A stretch of 33,482 nt of DNA from Sulfuricurvum sp. (lineage in GTDB: Bacteria; Campylobacterota; Campylobacteria; Campylobacterales; Sulfurimonadaceae). The stretch's first letter is position 1. Each line of letters opens with the position of its first letter. The translations under genes were made by a program, and so were the position numbers. Shown one piece after another: positions 29,909 to 33,482 of this stretch. The notes beneath the pieces were generated by a model. That model did not search any database, had not been told where the DNA came from, and saw only the letters and a list, made by a program, of their open reading frames with translations. The stretch is taken from contig DZBD01000011.1 in the NCBI GenBank assembly GCA_022729795.1, positions 1 through 33,482 of the forward strand. The letters run 5' to 3'.

Positions 29909-30856
29909 ATGAAAAAATTAACAATAGCAACTAGAGGCTCACAATTGGCACTTTGGCAGTCAAACCATATTAAAGCCATACTAGAAGAGCAAAATCCCGG
30001 TCTGGAAGTTGTACTCAATGTAATTATTACAACCGGAGACAAGATTATAGATAGGCCTCTGGCGGCTATTGGCGGAAAAGGTTTGTTTCTAAAAGAGCTA
30101 GAAGAAGCTATGCTCAGAGGAGAAGCGCAAATAGCCGTGCATTCTCTTAAAGATGTTCCTACAATAATGCCTGAGGGTTTACTTTTGGCTGCAATCACTC
30201 AAAGAGAAGATGTGAGAGATGCACTTTTATCGGAAAAATATCCTGATATTGATTCTCTTCCAAGAGCTGCCGTAGTCGGAACATCCTCACTTCGCCGTCG
30301 CATGCAGATTGAAAAAATCAGACCTGACTTAAAAATAAAAGACTTAAGAGGAAATGTTGACACAAGAATAAGAAAGTTGAAAGAGGGTGAATTTGATGCT
30401 ATCATATTGGCAGCTGCAGGAATCAATAGACTGGGTCTTGTAGAGAGCGTAAAATATTGCTATCCGATTTCACTTTATGAAATGGTCCCGTCCATGGGAC
30501 AAGGTGCCTTAGGAATAGAAGCGATAAATGATGCAGAGGTGCTGGCGATTGTGGCTAAGCTCGAAGATGAATATACAAGAATTGAGACAACGATTGAACG
30601 TGATTTTGTTGATATGCTTAATGGCGGCTGTCACGTTCCTATCGGCGTAAATGCTACGGTTTTAGAGAATGATGATGTTTTGGTAAAGGCTGTTTTGGGA
30701 CTTCCTAACGGCACGAAAATGTTGGCTGATACAAAAATTGTTTCAAAAGAGGTTTATAAAACCATCGGAAGAGAAATTGCGCAAGAATTTATCAACAGGG
30801 GTGCAAAAGAGTTACTAGCACAAGCCCAAGAGATGCAGACTGAGATGCATCAATAG
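29909..30856 (+). CDS. hemC: Porphobilinogen deaminase
   Basis: IATRGSQLALWQSNHIK, VHSLKDVPT, GTSSLRRRMQI, LRGNVDTRIRKL, LNGGCHVPIG. Confidence 0.98.
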   Translation: MKKLTIATRGSQLALWQSNHIKAILEEQNPGLEVVLNVIITTGDKIIDRPLAAIGGKGLFLKELEEAMLRGEAQIAVHSLKDVPTIMPEGLLLAAITQREDVRDALLSEKYPDIDSLPRAAVVGTSSLRRRMQIEKIRPDLKIKDLRGNVDTRIRKLKEGEFDAIILAAAGINRLGLVESVKYCYPISLYEMVPSMGQGALGIEAINDAEVLAIVAKLEDEYTRIETTIERDFVDMLNGGCHVPIGVNATVLENDDVLVKAVLGLPNGTKMLADTKIVSKEVYKTIGREIAQEFINRGAKELLAQAQEMQTEMHQ

Positions 30857-30857
30857 T

Positions 30858-32672
30858 ATGCAAACAACTATCAATCTTTTCAAAAAAGAGAATGAACTTC
30901 GAATTATAGAAGATGAACTAGACATTTATCTTGAAATACCTCATATTGCTTATGCAGAGGTGAAGAAAAAAGATGGCGGAAAGGCTCTTTTGTTTACACA
31001 TGCCGTAGACAAAAAAAACGGAACAAAATTTCAAGAGCCTGTATTGATGAATATTTTTGGTTCTTACAGAAGATGTGAACTTCTCTTTGGAAGAACTATA
31101 GAATCCGTAGCCGATGAAATTACAAGACTTCTTCATATGAAACCCCCTGCAGGATTTTTAAATAAGCTCTCTATGGCAGGCGAACTTTTTTCTCTTAAAA
31201 ATATCTTTCCCAAAAAATTAAAAAAAGCAGGCGCTTGTCAAGAGATAAAATATTTGGATGATGCTGTTGATTTGTACAAAATTCCTGTTTTAACTACTTG
31301 GGAACAAGATGGCGGTCCTTTTATCACCATGGGGCAAGTTTATACGCAAAGCTTAGACGGTGAACTTGTAAATCTTGGAATGTATAGACTTCAAGTGTAT
31401 GATAAAAATCATCTGGGTATGCATTGGCAAATTCATAAAGACTCTTCCCATTTTTTTGATCAGTATCAAAAAGCAGGTAAAAAAATGCCTGTAAGTATTG
31501 CAATCGGCGGTAATCCACTCTATACTTGGTGTGCAACAGCACCGCTTCCCTATGGTGTGAACGAGCTTTTAATGTATGGCCTCATCACAAAACAGCCTGC
31601 GAAATTGGTGAAGTCTTTAACAACTCCGCTTTATATTCCTCAAGATGTAGACTACGTAATTGAAGGTTGGGTGGATACTGCTACACTTAAAATAGAAGGT
31701 CCCTTTGGAGACCATACCGGTTATTACACTCTTAAAGAGTCTTATCCTGTTTTGCAAGTAAGTGCTATTACAATGAAAAAGAAAAGGGTTTATTTAGCAA
31801 CCGTGGTAGGTAAACCCCCTTTGGAAGATAAATATATGGGTTGGGCAACGGGAAAAATATTTTTGCCCTTACTAAAAACGACTGCGCCTGACCTCATAGA
31901 TTACCACATGCCGGAAAATGCAGGCTTTCATAATCTTATTTTCGCAAAAATGGAGCCACATTACAAAGGGCATGCAAAACAATTTATGCATGTTTTTTGG
32001 GGTGCCGGTCAAATGAGTTTTGTAAAACATGCTGTATTTTTGGATGAAAATGCTCCAAAGCTCGATAATTATGAGAGCCTTGTCTCTTATATATTAAATA
32101 GATTTACTCCAAAATCTATGTTTATATCCGAGGGGATATTGGATGCACTTGACCACTCTTCTCCGGAATCACTTGTTGGGGGAAAACTTGGCATTGATGC
32201 TACTGCTGCAAATAAAGTAGACGCACCGCAGCTTTTGGGAGATGAGGAGCTTCTTTTTAAAGTAAAAGAGTTAGTGCCCGATACAATTGCTTTGCATCAG
32301 TATATGAGACACACGAAAAATCCGATTACTGTTATTAGCCTCAACAAAAAAAGAAAAGCCGGTGAATATTTTGATGCTTTAGTTTCTTTAAGTACAAATA
32401 TTAGAATCGTTATTTTTGTAGATGAAGTAAGAAATGATGTATTTAATCCTTACATGCTTGTATGGAGAGTGACAAACAACATGGATGCATTGAGAGATGT
32501 TTTTGTCTCAGGACTCATGGTCGGTATCGACGGTACGAATAAAACACTGCTTGATGGGTTTACGAGAGAATGGCCTGCAGATGTAGATTGTACGCAAAGT
32601 GTTGTTGATTCATTAAAGCACAGAGGTATCTGGGACTTTGATGACGAGCTTTACAATAAGTTTCAATTGTAG
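30858..32672 (+). CDS. UbiD family decarboxylase (possibly menaquinone biosynthesis)
   Basis: EGPFGDHTGYYTL, VVGKPPLEDKYMGWATG, KLGIDATAANK motifs. Confidence 0.93.
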   Translation: MQTTINLFKKENELRIIEDELDIYLEIPHIAYAEVKKKDGGKALLFTHAVDKKNGTKFQEPVLMNIFGSYRRCELLFGRTIESVADEITRLLHMKPPAGFLNKLSMAGELFSLKNIFPKKLKKAGACQEIKYLDDAVDLYKIPVLTTWEQDGGPFITMGQVYTQSLDGELVNLGMYRLQVYDKNHLGMHWQIHKDSSHFFDQYQKAGKKMPVSIAIGGNPLYTWCATAPLPYGVNELLMYGLITKQPAKLVKSLTTPLYIPQDVDYVIEGWVDTATLKIEGPFGDHTGYYTLKESYPVLQVSAITMKKKRVYLATVVGKPPLEDKYMGWATGKIFLPLLKTTAPDLIDYHMPENAGFHNLIFAKMEPHYKGHAKQFMHVFWGAGQMSFVKHAVFLDENAPKLDNYESLVSYILNRFTPKSMFISEGILDALDHSSPESLVGGKLGIDATAANKVDAPQLLGDEELLFKVKELVPDTIALHQYMRHTKNPITVISLNKKRKAGEYFDALVSLSTNIRIVIFVDEVRNDVFNPYMLVWRVTNNMDALRDVFVSGLMVGIDGTNKTLLDGFTREWPADVDCTQSVVDSLKHRGIWDFDDELYNKFQL

Positions 32673-32767
32673 ACATTTAATAATAAAAGAATGATTTATA
32701 ATTTCTATAAGGTAAATGTAATATTTTCTAATGTAATATAAATAAAAGTTATTTTAGGGGTTAACAA

Positions 32768-33103
32768 ATGAATAAAGTGTTTCTTGCTGCTATTTCAATT
32801 GCATTTTTTACGCTTCTTTCGAGTAATGCTGCAGTGTATAAAGGTCAAAAAGTTTTTGTCAAGGAATGTGTGAAATGTCATGAAAACGGTCAGGTATTTA
32901 TTTCTAAAAAGAAAATAAAAGAATGGAAGGAATTAATGGACCAAAGTGGCAAAGCACTTGCATCTTTGCACCTCAAAAATGAAAAAGCGAAAGATTCTTG
33001 GTCTTATTTTGAAAGTAAAAATTATGAAAAGAATTCGAAAAATCTCAAGCAATTTTTAGTTGAATATGCAAAAGATAGCGGTAATGTCCCCGCGTGTAAC
33101 TAA
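32768..33103 (+). CDS. Small periplasmic mono-heme c-type cytochrome
   Basis: Signal peptide plus single CVKCH heme-binding motif. Confidence 0.85.
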   Translation: MNKVFLAAISIAFFTLLSSNAAVYKGQKVFVKECVKCHENGQVFISKKKIKEWKELMDQSGKALASLHLKNEKAKDSWSYFESKNYEKNSKNLKQFLVEYAKDSGNVPACN

Positions 33104-33133
33104 GCCGTAATTTCCATTTTTCCCAACGCAGCG

Positions 33134-33150
33134 GTAGCAATTTTTGCTAC
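33134..33150 (+). repeat. Short hairpin downstream of cytochrome gene
   Basis: gtagcaa-ttt-ttgctac, 7-bp stem; no clear T tract. Confidence 0.4.
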
Positions 33151-33224
33151 TCCTGTTCTACATGCCATTTTGTAAAATCATTTAATTTAGCTAAAATACG
33201 AAACTTTTTAATATTGGAGAAATC

Positions 33225-33482
33225 ATGGACAAAATGTGGTCAGGTCGTTTTTCAGCGAGTGCATCAAGCCTTTTAGATCAGTTTAACGCATCTATTATGT
33301 TTGATAGAAAACTTTATCGTGAAGACATTGAAGGCTCTATTGCACATGCTACAATGCTTGCAAAACAGGGTATTTTAACTGCTGATGAACTATCTCAGAT
33401 AACAAAAGGGCTCTCTCAGGTAAAAGAGGAGATAGAGTCTGGAGTGTTTGAGTGGAAAATATCGGATGAAGACCTGCACATG
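33225..33482 (+). CDS. argH: Argininosuccinate lyase, truncated by window end
   Basis: Own translation [51 protein letters not shown]...DLHM, typical ArgH N-terminus. Confidence 0.96.
   Translation, partial: MDKMWSGRFSASASSLLDQFNASIMFDRKLYREDIEGSIAHATMLAKQGILTADELSQITKGLSQVKEEIESGVFEWKISDEDLHM

Noticed and set aside
4999-31912. Dispersed CCACATGCC word as a Chi- or KOPS-like orientation signal
   Set aside because: Orientation is mixed (8 versus 6), and inverted pairs exist; Chi/KOPS-type words are expected to show strand bias.
33134-33150. Hairpin after the cytochrome gene as a strong intrinsic terminator
   Set aside because: Stem is short and not followed by a T tract; kept only as a low-confidence repeat.
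1-33482. CRISPR array, rRNA, tRNA or intact transposase
   Set aside because: No regularly spaced direct repeats, no rRNA segments, no recognised tRNA cloverleaf and no transposase ORF were seen; tRNAscan/Infernal would be needed for a definitive negative.

Overview
This 33.5 kb window is mostly housekeeping chromosome. Gene content and synteny suggest a Campylobacterota (epsilonproteobacterial, Sulfurimonas-like) bacterium. It holds a 3'-truncated glyA, lysS, a fur family gene, cvpA and a GGDEF gene on the minus strand; class II DAHP synthase and a DUF342/FapA protein; a TrmH-type methyltransferase, an ankyrin protein, thiS, acpS, fliL, beta-carbonic anhydrase, radA, ftsY and a TlpA-like protein; a 5-FCL family protein, rny, a CDF transporter, cmoB, a hotdog thioesterase, a SAM methyltransferase, an MBL hydrolase and a DUF455 protein; nadE, a DegT aminotransferase and lpxK; then an HP0242-like protein, a small secreted protein, polyprenyl synthetase, hemA, proS, fxsA, a thioredoxin-fold protein, hemC, ubiD, a c-type cytochrome and the start of argH. 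No rRNA, tRNA, CRISPR or intact transposase was recognised. Two signals are not explained by the genes. (1) The 9-mer CCACATGCC/GGCATGTGG occurs 14 times by manual scan on either strand (about 0.26 expected for uniform bases), with six copies of the 13-mer TTCCACATGCCAA. It is read in several different codon frames and also sits between genes, including a perfect 30-bp inverted pair between convergent genes. This resembles a DNA-uptake-sequence/terminator arrangement. (2) A 264-bp element (23790-24053) between lpxK and the HP0242-like gene has perfect 28-bp terminal inverted repeats and several nested hairpins. It may be a MITE-like or structured RNA/DNA element.
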